Positions 55,982 to 63,695 of a DNA stretch of 64,000 bases are shown here, one piece after another. Positions within the stretch are counted from its first letter, which is position 1. Each line of letters opens with the position of its first letter. The position numbers were made by a program, and so were the translations under genes. Origin of the DNA: Bacteroidota bacterium (lineage in GTDB: Bacteria; Bacteroidota; Bacteroidia; Chitinophagales; LD1); NCBI GenBank assembly GCA_947479455.1, contig CANJZE010000005.1:103879-167878 (forward strand). Direction: 5' to 3'. Under the pieces are notes generated by a model. The model had not been told where the DNA came from. It was given only the letters and a program-made list of their open reading frames with translations, and did no database searches.

Positions 55982-56258
55982 TTGGCTAAAGCCATTGTAA
56001 ATTTATATTTTTCTCTAAAATAGTCCACTGGCTAAAGCCAGTGGCAATTCAGTGGCAATTCATTATCCCACTGGCTAAAGCTAGTGGCTATTCATTATCC
56101 CACTGGCTAAAGCTAGTGGCTATTCATTATTGTAATATTCATTATTGCACCAGCTATAGCTAGTGGTTAATTCATTGCCCTCTGCTTTAGCTGAAATGCC
56201 TCCTGCTTTAGCTGGAGGACAATGAAAAAATCCAAAACTGTATTGGCTTTAGCCAAAT
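55982..56258. repeat. Cluster of REP-like palindromes
   Basis: At least four hairpins of form CCACTGGCTAAAGCCAGTGG or its AGCTAGTGG variant lie at 56025-56044, 56068-56087, 56100-56119 and 56147-56166. Diverged copies lie at 55982-55995 and 56242-56258, and the TGCCTCCTGCTTTAGCTGG type lies at 56177-56219. They are spaced by short AATTCATTATC-like linkers. They adjoin the transposase, as is usual for REP/RAYT systems. Confidence 0.85.
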
Positions 56259-56336
56259 GGGGTTTATGGATGTCTTTTCCTTAAAGTTTTAAAAGTAATT
56301 TACAACTCCCATTGATAATCAAGCAGTTTGAAACTA

Positions 56337-56688
56337 TGTACGAGGTCGTACATAGTTATGTACGCGGGCATCTATTGTTGTGTACGAGGTCGTACATAGT
56401 TATGTACGCGGGCATCTATTGTTGTGTACGAGGTCGTACATGGTTAAGTACGCAGGCATCTATTGTTATGTACGAGGTCGTACATCATTATGTACGCAGG
56501 CACTCATTGTTATGTATGAGGTCGTACATGGTTATGTATGCAGACATCTAGCGTAATGTGCGAGGTCGTACATGGTTATGTTCGCGGGCACCTATTGTTA
56601 TGTAAGAGGTCGTACATCATTATGTACGCAGGCACTCATTGTTATGTATGAGGTCGTACATGGTTATGTACGCAGGCACCTTTTGAAG
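56337..56688. repeat. Eight-unit 44-bp tandem array with internal dyads
   Basis: Eight head-to-tail units begin at 56337, 56381, 56425, 56469, 56513, 56557, 56601 and 56645, with no length variation. Each opens with a dyad of form TGTACGA-GG-TCGTACA, and the right arm GGTCGTACAT is invariant in all eight. Units 4 and 7 differ by one base, pointing to a 132-bp duplication. There are no unique spacers, so this is not a CRISPR array. No real coding frame is supported. Confidence 0.9.
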
Positions 56689-56836
56689 TTAATCTCCACA
56701 CCCTATCGCAAACAGCAGTGATAAAATAAACGTTCCTATGGTAAGTCATCACTACCAAACGAAAATAATTTACCCGATTATTGCGATCATGTTGGCTTAA
56801 CAATTAAATTTAACACATCGTTCACCTTTAACTAAG

Positions 56837-56883
56837 AGTAAACCTGTCGATTTTAAAGACAAGCTTCCACCTCTAGGTTTACT
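56837..56883. other. Inverted repeat upstream of the exported-protein operon
   Basis: AGTAAACCT and AGGTTTACT are nine-base arms 29 bases apart, followed by TTTTT. It may be a weak terminator or leader structure insulating the operon from the repeat region. The remainder of 56689-56965 shows only an AT-rich leader and the promoter box. Confidence 0.4.
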
Positions 56884-56907
56884 TTTTCAGCAATTCATTC
56901 AAGTTTT

Positions 56908-56915
56908 TATTTTTG
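56908..56915 (+). promoter_or_regulatory. Putative promoter of the exported-protein operon
   Basis: TATTTTTG matches TAnnTTTG, about 50 bp before the first start codon at 56966. The -33 region has CTTTTTCAG, a weak match. Confidence 0.5.
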
Positions 56916-56965
56916 TAAGAAAATACTCCGCATTAGCCAATACTAAGCGCGTATAACCCTTAACC

Positions 56966-57964
56966 ATGAAGAAAAAAATCTATTTCCTGTTCATCCTTGT
57001 CGTTACGCATCAGTATTGCTCTGCTCAATCCAATGAATGTGACGCTTTAGTAAAATATCGGGACGAAGAACTTCTGCATACCTATGACTCCATTGTTAAA
57101 ATGTACAATGTAAAAGCGGGTAATATGAATTGGATTAAGGAGATGAAGCAGGAAGCAATGGATGAATCGAAATGGGAAGCCAGTAATGCTGTTGGGGTGA
57201 TTAAAATTATTAACACGATATGTAACGGGATACAAAACACAATTGGCATTGCAAGCCCCCAGGGTAACATTATAAAAATGGCGAAACAGGTGCATAGCAA
57301 AAAGCTGCAAAAGGCTATAAGGAACAAACAACAATATTTTGACGCATTTAAAAAAGGAATTTCTTACACACAGAAATTAGTTAGTGAAGATATCGAAGAG
57401 AAATTCATTACGGATGCTATTGTAGAAGAGTTAGGTGTTATAGGTAACATCTATAGCCTATTTGCAGACATGAAAAAGGATTATACTGATTTTAAGGATT
57501 GGAGGCAATTGCGTGTAGATGTTAGTGTGCAACTAGACATGTTTGATAAGAGTATTAACTCTTACCGGCAAAAACTGGATATCGATAAACCGAAAATAGA
57601 ACAGGTAATTAAATACAACGAGTACATTACGGAATATCTAAATCTTAATTGCCGCAACGTAAATAAGGATAAAAATAGTATGGTAGAGCGTAAGCCGGCA
57701 AGTGCCATCGAAGGACCTTTGTTGGCCACCTACCAGGACAATGTGGGACAATGGATTGCCATTGGCCCTTACATGACCACCCAAGGTTTTGCTACACAAG
57801 AACAAGCTATAAATTCTCTATTTTATTCTAAGGAAGACCTTACACTGCTTACTGATAAGGGGAAATACACCATATACAAACTAAATGTTAAGGTAGAACA
57901 CGGTGGCAGAGATGTTAGGAGTATCTTAACCGGTCTCGGTGTACTAAACATTCCCGATAAATAA
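56966..57964 (+). CDS. Exported protein of unknown function, 332 aa
   Basis: Signal peptide (MKKKIYFLFILVVTHQYCSAQ), then a mainly helical region to about residue 215. The C-terminal part (about 245-332) contains GQWIAIGPYMTTQGFATQEQAINSLF, which loosely recalls the SPOR-like pattern in which an aromatic-rich strand is followed by T-x-x-x-A helices. First gene of a six-gene operon and 15 bp before the next. No family recognised. Confidence 0.75.
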   Translation: MKKKIYFLFILVVTHQYCSAQSNECDALVKYRDEELLHTYDSIVKMYNVKAGNMNWIKEMKQEAMDESKWEASNAVGVIKIINTICNGIQNTIGIASPQGNIIKMAKQVHSKKLQKAIRNKQQYFDAFKKGISYTQKLVSEDIEEKFITDAIVEELGVIGNIYSLFADMKKDYTDFKDWRQLRVDVSVQLDMFDKSINSYRQKLDIDKPKIEQVIKYNEYITEYLNLNCRNVNKDKNSMVERKPASAIEGPLLATYQDNVGQWIAIGPYMTTQGFATQEQAINSLFYSKEDLTLLTDKGKYTIYKLNVKVEHGGRDVRSILTGLGVLNIPDK

Positions 57965-57978
57965 ATAAACAATCACCC

Positions 57979-59775
57979 ATGCATACAAGTATCCATTCAG
58001 CAAGACCATACATTATTTACACCAGCCTATTGCTTGCGGTGTTTGCAAACAACTTATCAGCACAAACGCAATGCTTGGAATCAAATGACGCGGATATGGC
58101 GAAATATATGAACCTTACCAAAACAACCGATGCACAAGCGTGCTCGCCATGTGCGCAGTTAGCCTTGTATTTGTGCGGGGCTACGCATTGCTTTAAGATG
58201 GAGGATAAAAGAAAGACCAGCTCTATGATAGATGGAGTAAAGAAGGTAATACGCAGTATGGGTTCCCCCGGTTGTTGTCCTAAGCTGCTGGAACGCCCAA
58301 TAATTTGGGGCGATGGCACGCAATCAATTCAGGCAGGCAACATACCCGATAACGGAGCATCAAACAATGCCAACAGTATAACACTGGTCGAAGGAAATTC
58401 GAATCCAATGCTGGGCAATACTAATCCATATAGCACCGGAGATGCAGATGTTGATAATCTTATGAACGCTTCTATCGACTTAGCAAATCAGCTGACCGGT
58501 GGAACCGGTACCGGTGATGGTTATGGCACCACACAATCATACCGCACCGGTGATGTCGATATTGACAATACCATGGATATAGTTAACGCTTCTCTTGACC
58601 TGGCAAACCAACTGACCGGTGGCACCGGTACGGGTGCCAGTTATGGCAGCACACCATCTTACAGCACCGGTGATGCTGACGTAGATAATATAGTAGGTGC
58701 TGCTACCGACCTTGTAGATATACTTGGCGGAGGCACCGGTTCAGGCGGCTCGTATTACCCTACATCCGCTGATGCTAATGTGGACGCCCTGTTTGGGGCC
58801 TTGGGTGATGCGGCTAATGAGGTTAATCAGCAAGACAGAATAAACCAGGAGGCTGCAGCAAAAAGACAAAGAGAGGCCGCTATCAGAACTGAACAGTACA
58901 ACCGGGCTCAGCAAGCAAAACAACAATTAGCAACTGCACGCAAGTCTTTGCTTGCAAGATACCCCGATGGTCAAATGCCGCTTTCATATCCTGAGATAAG
59001 CGGAACAGAAGTATACTTTTTTGTTTACAGGTCTTCGGAATCTTCTAATACTTCTTCTGCATCTGCCAATAATTCTGTGGCTTCTAACAACACCCCTTTA
59101 GGTGTAGCTGATTTACAAAAAGGCAAATATTATTTAATTCAGGCCTACGATATACTAGCCAAGTATTATATAAAGTTTAATAACAAATATTCCGGAGATG
59201 AAATTGATGGAGCTTTTCGGGTTCCAACCGTAGGGCAACCCTGGTATCCTAATGGCAGATTTACTAAGGTAAAAGTTATTAAAGAAGTTACAGAACAAGA
59301 AGCTAAGGAAACAATGGATAATAATTATTCTATCGCTACTCTGTTTAGCTCAGCTCAAACTAACAGCACAGCAGCAACTGCAAGCCAAACTAGTACACCG
59401 GTAATTGGTATATCCAATGTGTTTGCTGTTTCAAAGTTTTCTGATGGTACTTGGCCTTTAAAAAGCAAGGTGATAGAAAGATTGGGTTTAAAAGGCAGTA
59501 CTAACGATATAACCTTATCAGGTTATTACACCAGCCGCACCGATGCGGAATCAAGCCAACGGTATTTGTTGGGTAAAGCAAGAGAGTGTGCTTTTACCGT
59601 CAGCACCATTAATTGCAGTGCCGGTGAGTCAGCAAAAATAGTGACCCCAGTTACTGATTTTTGGGGCAACCCCATTGATAAAACTAATAACTCAAGTGTC
59701 AATACAACTCCGGTTAAAGAAACTATCAGCAACAAGCCTAAGCTTGATTTTTGGGGGAACCCTGTAAAAGACTAA
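57979..59775 (+). CDS. Exported repeat protein of unknown function, 598 aa
   Basis: Signal peptide ending LSAQT, a cysteine-rich segment (ACSPCAQLALYLCGATHCF, then SPGCCPKLL), and four 35-40-residue repeats at about 150-280 (YSTGDADVDNLMNASIDLAN; YRTGDVDIDN; YSTGDADVDNIV; SADANVDALF) separated by LTGGTGTG linkers. A coiled-coil stretch (EAAAKRQREAAIRTEQYNRA) follows. The C-terminal domain ends in two copies of DFWGNP, the second at the very end. A segment near 515-540 (GYYTSRTDAESSQRYLLGKA) resembles the C-terminal segment of the first gene. No family recognised. Confidence 0.75.
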   Translation: MHTSIHSARPYIIYTSLLLAVFANNLSAQTQCLESNDADMAKYMNLTKTTDAQACSPCAQLALYLCGATHCFKMEDKRKTSSMIDGVKKVIRSMGSPGCCPKLLERPIIWGDGTQSIQAGNIPDNGASNNANSITLVEGNSNPMLGNTNPYSTGDADVDNLMNASIDLANQLTGGTGTGDGYGTTQSYRTGDVDIDNTMDIVNASLDLANQLTGGTGTGASYGSTPSYSTGDADVDNIVGAATDLVDILGGGTGSGGSYYPTSADANVDALFGALGDAANEVNQQDRINQEAAAKRQREAAIRTEQYNRAQQAKQQLATARKSLLARYPDGQMPLSYPEISGTEVYFFVYRSSESSNTSSASANNSVASNNTPLGVADLQKGKYYLIQAYDILAKYYIKFNNKYSGDEIDGAFRVPTVGQPWYPNGRFTKVKVIKEVTEQEAKETMDNNYSIATLFSSAQTNSTAATASQTSTPVIGISNVFAVSKFSDGTWPLKSKVIERLGLKGSTNDITLSGYYTSRTDAESSQRYLLGKARECAFTVSTINCSAGESAKIVTPVTDFWGNPIDKTNNSSVNTTPVKETISNKPKLDFWGNPVKD

Positions 59776-59820
59776 TAACAGCAACGCATACAATATACCT
59801 TTAATAACATAAAACCAACT

Positions 59821-60972
59821 ATGAAAAAAATCCTATTGTTCTTCTTGCTACTCACTTCAGGTTTCCTTTTTGCACAGGATAAAACTTTACAGGCTACTGC
59901 TTATTACAATAAGGCGGAGGCAGCATACAACAACAAGAACTATACTGAAACTGTCAGCTATTTAACGCAGGCTGAGTCAATTCTTGGCGGCCCTAATCCC
60001 AAAACACTTTACCTTAAAATACAGGCGCTGAACGAACTGACCCAAAACAGTTCGGGTAAAGTAGCGGAACTTAAACAGGCTCTTGAAAAATTCTATGAAA
60101 TTGTAAATAAGGATATCTACCCTACAGATAAATACCTGGATATTACAACCATTGATTTGGAGCTTAGAGAACGGGAACAAAAAATAAAAGAAAAAGATAA
60201 ACAGGAAGAGCAGTTCTTTCAAAAAGTAAAAGAGTCAGATAACCTTGATGATGTTACCACGTTCTTAGACCGGTACCCAAACTCTAAATTCATACCGCAG
60301 TTAACAGACAAGATAAATGCTCTGCGCCTTCACAACGAGCAACTGAAAGCAGAAGAAGAGAAGAAAGCGCAGGAAGCGAAAAAGAACGCCAAGCCACAAG
60401 GCTTTTACATGAGCCTTGGGTTTGCCCTTCAAAACCTTCACGATTTAGAAATACCCTTGGGTGTTAGCTTTATGGCCAAAGGCGGAAGTTTCGATTTAGG
60501 TTTCAAGATTTTTAAAAACAGAAATCAGGATAAGAAATTCAGAGTGGGCTTCGACCTGGGATTAGTGAGTTATACTTTTGCTATTTCCAAGTATTACAAT
60601 TACACCCAATACGATGCCTTTCAGGATGCCTATACACCGGATAACGGAAGAGCAATTTTGCACACCCTGCAGTTTCTTAAAATGGGACCCACTTTTGTTT
60701 GGAACCTTAAAAAGAGTCAGCATTATTTATACATCACTCCTCAAATTGGCGGCAACTTTTCCCTCTATAACGTTCCGGGTAAAGATGGCAGCCATACGGT
60801 ATCAACCGATATTATGGGAATGGGCGCAACCGGTTGCTTTAAACTGGAGTACCTCTACCGCAAATTGCTGATAGGCGTAAAGTATCAGTACAACTTTGTG
60901 GTTGATTTCGACAGCGAACAAATGCTGGGCGGCCATCAAATAGTAGTGCCTACAATAGGTGTAAAGTTCTAA
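59821..60972 (+). CDS. TPR-like module with C-terminal beta-barrel
   Basis: Signal peptide (MKKILLFFLLLTSGFLFAQ), a TPR-like N-terminal module (about 20-185: TAYYNKAEAAYNNKNYTET, PNPKTLYLKIQALNEL, NKDIYPTDKYLDI, TFLDRYPNSKF), a charged helix EEEKKAQEAKKNAK, and a beta-barrel of about 190 residues (GFYMSLGFALQNL, FRVGFDLGLVSY, KLEYLYRKLLIGVKYQYNF) ending in VPTIGVKF. The last residue is Phe, as in outer-membrane proteins. The N-terminal module is shared with the last gene of the operon. Confidence 0.8.
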   Translation: MKKILLFFLLLTSGFLFAQDKTLQATAYYNKAEAAYNNKNYTETVSYLTQAESILGGPNPKTLYLKIQALNELTQNSSGKVAELKQALEKFYEIVNKDIYPTDKYLDITTIDLELREREQKIKEKDKQEEQFFQKVKESDNLDDVTTFLDRYPNSKFIPQLTDKINALRLHNEQLKAEEEKKAQEAKKNAKPQGFYMSLGFALQNLHDLEIPLGVSFMAKGGSFDLGFKIFKNRNQDKKFRVGFDLGLVSYTFAISKYYNYTQYDAFQDAYTPDNGRAILHTLQFLKMGPTFVWNLKKSQHYLYITPQIGGNFSLYNVPGKDGSHTVSTDIMGMGATGCFKLEYLYRKLLIGVKYQYNFVVDFDSEQMLGGHQIVVPTIGVKF

Positions 60973-61023
60973 GAACATCTCTCAAAATCTAATCATCTAT
61001 TAAATCATTAAAAGCAAATACCA

Positions 61024-61347
61024 ATGAGAATATTTTCGATTCTATTAATTACAGTAATACTTAGCACCATCTCGGCCTGTAAAACAGGAGGATGCACAGA
61101 TTTTTATGCCTGCAACTACGATTCCTATGCTGGCAAAGATGACGGCAGTTGCGATTTTCGTTGTAAGTCTTGTGTGCAATGGACAGGTAGTAATGGTTGC
61201 AGTAGCGGCTACTACCCGGTTTCAGCAACCAAATGCTGTCAATTAAGCAACCCCTATTATTGCTCCACTACCAACCTATGTTATACCTCCTGCGCAGCAG
61301 CAAGAGCCGATTGCGGAGCAACTACTACTTATAAGGCTAATTTTTAA
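61024..61347 (+). CDS. Small cysteine-rich lipoprotein, 107 aa
   Basis: Lipoprotein signal with lipobox ISAC near residue 19, then about 85 residues with 15 or so cysteines. It contains GCTDFYACNYDSYAGKDDGS, the same form as the GCTD..A.NYD..A..DDGSC repeat known from large surface proteins of marine Bacteroidota, here as a single copy. Probably disulfide-stabilised and on the outer membrane. It lies inside the six-gene operon. Confidence 0.75.
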   Translation: MRIFSILLITVILSTISACKTGGCTDFYACNYDSYAGKDDGSCDFRCKSCVQWTGSNGCSSGYYPVSATKCCQLSNPYYCSTTNLCYTSCAAARADCGATTTYKANF

Positions 61348-61364
61348 GGAAGCAAAATATCTCA

Positions 61365-61859
61365 ATGAATACAAATCGATTTTTGATTCCCGTTTGGATA
61401 ATAGCTTTATCTCTTACTGTATTAACTATTGTCGCTATTGTTCAAACAGCAACAGGTTTACCAGGAGCAAGAGCCAATTCAGTTCCGGCAATTGATATGC
61501 CTTTGGGTGAAATTGCCAAAAACTCTTTACCCAATCTACCCCTTACAGGTATTGACTTCCCTAATCAATTTCACGATTTTGGAATAATACCTGATAATAA
61601 AAAGGGGTATGCCGCATTCACTTTTAGCAATACCGGAAAGGAACCGCTTTTAATTTTAGGAGCCGAAGGCAGTTGTGGATGCACCGTTCCAACATGGCCT
61701 AAAGAACCTATAGCACCTGGCAAATTAGGAAAAATAGAAGTAGCTTTTGACCCTGCCGGCAAACTTGGCGAGCATAGCAAGGTAGTAAGCATTACCTCAA
61801 ACACGCAACCCACCACCACTATACTTACCATTAAAGCAACAATTATAAAATCTGAATAG
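61365..61859 (+). CDS. DUF1573 exported protein
   Basis: A 164-residue protein with an N-terminal membrane anchor or uncleaved signal (about 8-26) and one DUF1573 domain (FHDFGIIPDNKKGYAAFTF, NTGKEPLLI, EGSCGCTVPTWPKEPIAPG, VAFDPAGKLGEHSKVV). DUF1573 is an Ig-like family common in Bacteroidota surface or periplasmic proteins, function unknown. Fifth gene of the operon, 8 bp before the sixth. Confidence 0.88.
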   Translation: MNTNRFLIPVWIIALSLTVLTIVAIVQTATGLPGARANSVPAIDMPLGEIAKNSLPNLPLTGIDFPNQFHDFGIIPDNKKGYAAFTFSNTGKEPLLILGAEGSCGCTVPTWPKEPIAPGKLGKIEVAFDPAGKLGEHSKVVSITSNTQPTTTILTIKATIIKSE

Positions 61860-61866
61860 TCAAGTT

Positions 61867-62772
61867 ATGAAGAAGTTTAAGTTACTCGCTTTTGGAATGA
61901 TGTGTTCGGTACTGTTATTACAAGCACAAGATGCAGAGATAATGGCAATGGCTTATTATGGTAAAGCCGAAGAGATGTATACTACAGGTAACTATGAGGT
62001 TGCCCTGCGAAAATTGGCAGAAGTTGAAAAGCTGATGGCACCCAACCCTAAAATCCTCTACTTAAAGGTCAATATTCTTAATAAACTAAACAGTATGAAT
62101 GGAGCATACAGAAAGGGATTAACAGAGACTATCGCAAAGTTTTTTTCGGTAGCAAATAAAGATGTATACCCGCGCGAAAAGTACATGGACATTGTCGGAA
62201 TTAAAATTGATTTGGAAGATACAGAAAGCAACAGTAGTGGTACAGCGACAAATACAAATGGTAAGGGAGGTGATATCGCTGTTTCACCGGAGGATATTGA
62301 AGCGGAGTACAATAAAATAAAAGACTCAAAACGAATAACAGACCTGGAAACTTTCCTTTTGAACTATAAGAATTCTAAATTCGAAGAGGAGGTAAAGGCT
62401 AAGTACTATATACTTAGAGACGAGTGGAATCAGAAACAAGAATTAGAAAAACAGAATTTGTATTTGACAACAGCTCAAAACACTCAGGACTGTAATTTGA
62501 TAAAAGATAACAGCACATTAACCTCAGTAAGGGGTATAACCAATATAACTTGTGTTTTAAAGGGGCTTTTCTCCTATTCAGGTAATATTCAAATTCATAT
62601 TGGGAAAGAAAGAGGAAGGCCAGAAGTGTTTTCGTTCGATAGTTATTTCGGCAGCAACACACCTATTTGTGTGAAACAAAATGTAATTCTAAAAGGGAAA
62701 GGGACTTTCAATGTCGACATATATTACAAGAAGGATCTTTTAGTATTACACAGAGAAGTATACATCGAGTAA
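61867..62772 (+). CDS. TPR-like module protein, paralogue of the barrel protein
   Basis: Signal peptide (MKKFKLLAFGMMCSVLLLQA), then a TPR-like module matching that of the barrel protein (MAYYGKAEEMYTTGNYEVA, PNPKILYLKVNILNKL, NKDVYPREKYMDI, LNYKNSKFEEEVKAKY). The C-terminal 100 residues differ: three cysteines and beta strands (FSYSGNIQIHIGKERG, GTFNVDIYYKKDLL), no barrel. Domain swap after duplication is the likely history. Last gene of the operon. Confidence 0.8.
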   Translation: MKKFKLLAFGMMCSVLLLQAQDAEIMAMAYYGKAEEMYTTGNYEVALRKLAEVEKLMAPNPKILYLKVNILNKLNSMNGAYRKGLTETIAKFFSVANKDVYPREKYMDIVGIKIDLEDTESNSSGTATNTNGKGGDIAVSPEDIEAEYNKIKDSKRITDLETFLLNYKNSKFEEEVKAKYYILRDEWNQKQELEKQNLYLTTAQNTQDCNLIKDNSTLTSVRGITNITCVLKGLFSYSGNIQIHIGKERGRPEVFSFDSYFGSNTPICVKQNVILKGKGTFNVDIYYKKDLLVLHREVYIE

Positions 62773-62819
62773 TGGTTTGCTTTTAAAAAGACGAACTTCT
62801 GATTGAAAGTAGCTTTTCG

Positions 62820-63692
62820 CTAACTCTCAAACAAACTCTTCAAATAAACCAGCTCATTCATTTGAGCGGTTTCGGCTTTTTGATTATGGAGAATAATCAG
62901 GTAGTTGAGCATTTCTTTAATAATAGCTGAAACACTAACAGGGCAAAAGTATTGATTGTTAGGGTCTGCCTGCATTTTTTCGATGTAGTCCTTTATTTCG
63001 TTGCGCGAAAAAATAGAGCCGCGGTTAATGGGGTTGATGTAGAACATCACCTGCCGGTCTAAATCTGTTTCGGCTTTAAAATCGAAAATCATTTTCTTGC
63101 AAAACGCCAGAATATAATGTTGCAGCAGCGGCACTCCGTAAACAGGCAGGTTCAGTTGATTCGCCAGCACCTGATAAACTATACCTATAGAAACAGGATT
63201 TCCTTTTTTTGAATCCAACACATTGTTCAAACAAAAATCGTGATAGCTCACAATACTCTGCTCGCCTTTAAAATCGTGGTAGTTGTAGAAGACCTGATTA
63301 AAAATCTGAATCTGCTCCAGCGCGGTTTGGTTGTAATTCAATTCAAGCCAGATGCTCTGTTTGAGTTTCGCCATTTTCTTTTGCAGGTCATCAATCGAAA
63401 TATCGGGGTAGTAATATTTAGAAACGAGGTAAGCACCTGTAAGCAAATCATCGCTGTCGCTGCTGAGCCACAGTTTCCATTCTTTTACTAATGAATCGAA
63501 CTGAATGGTGTGAATTATTTCTTCGAGCCGCTCGTGTGTGGTAGGATTTATTTCATTGCTCCACGCAACTTCCAATGATGGAATAATGCCCGTGCCTAAG
63601 CTGATTAATTTGTCCTGAACGTGTTTGAAAATTTCCTGGTCATTATCATCAAGTAATTGAATCAGGGCGTTTAGTTCACGTTCATTATTCAT
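62820..63692 (-). CDS. SirB1-like transglutaminase-fold protein
   Basis: A 290-residue protein of the SirB1/transglutaminase-like family: a helical N-terminal half, then SIVSYHDFCLNNVLDSKKGNP, VSIGIVYQVLANQLNLPVYGV and LPVYGVPLLQHYILAF near 200. The usual catalytic Cys position is hard to identify, so it may not be enzymatic. It starts 3 bp after the topA stop, so the two are cotranscribed. Confidence 0.82.
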   Translation of the reverse strand: MNNERELNALIQLLDDNDQEIFKHVQDKLISLGTGIIPSLEVAWSNEINPTTHERLEEIIHTIQFDSLVKEWKLWLSSDSDDLLTGAYLVSKYYYPDISIDDLQKKMAKLKQSIWLELNYNQTALEQIQIFNQVFYNYHDFKGEQSIVSYHDFCLNNVLDSKKGNPVSIGIVYQVLANQLNLPVYGVPLLQHYILAFCKKMIFDFKAETDLDRQVMFYINPINRGSIFSRNEIKDYIEKMQADPNNQYFCPVSVSAIIKEMLNYLIILHNQKAETAQMNELVYLKSLFES

Positions 63693-63695
63693 GCC

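Noticed and set aside
55443..56300. A complete IS200/IS605 insertion sequence around the transposase
   Set aside because: No matching left and right end hairpins or tnpB gene were found; the nearby palindromes are a REP-type cluster.
56312..56551. A 79-residue open frame through the tandem array
   Set aside because: The 44-bp period is not a multiple of three, so the protein shows no stable repeat; the frame is open by chance.
56337..56688. CRISPR array
   Set aside because: Every part of the 44-bp unit recurs, so there are no unique spacers, and no cas genes are nearby.
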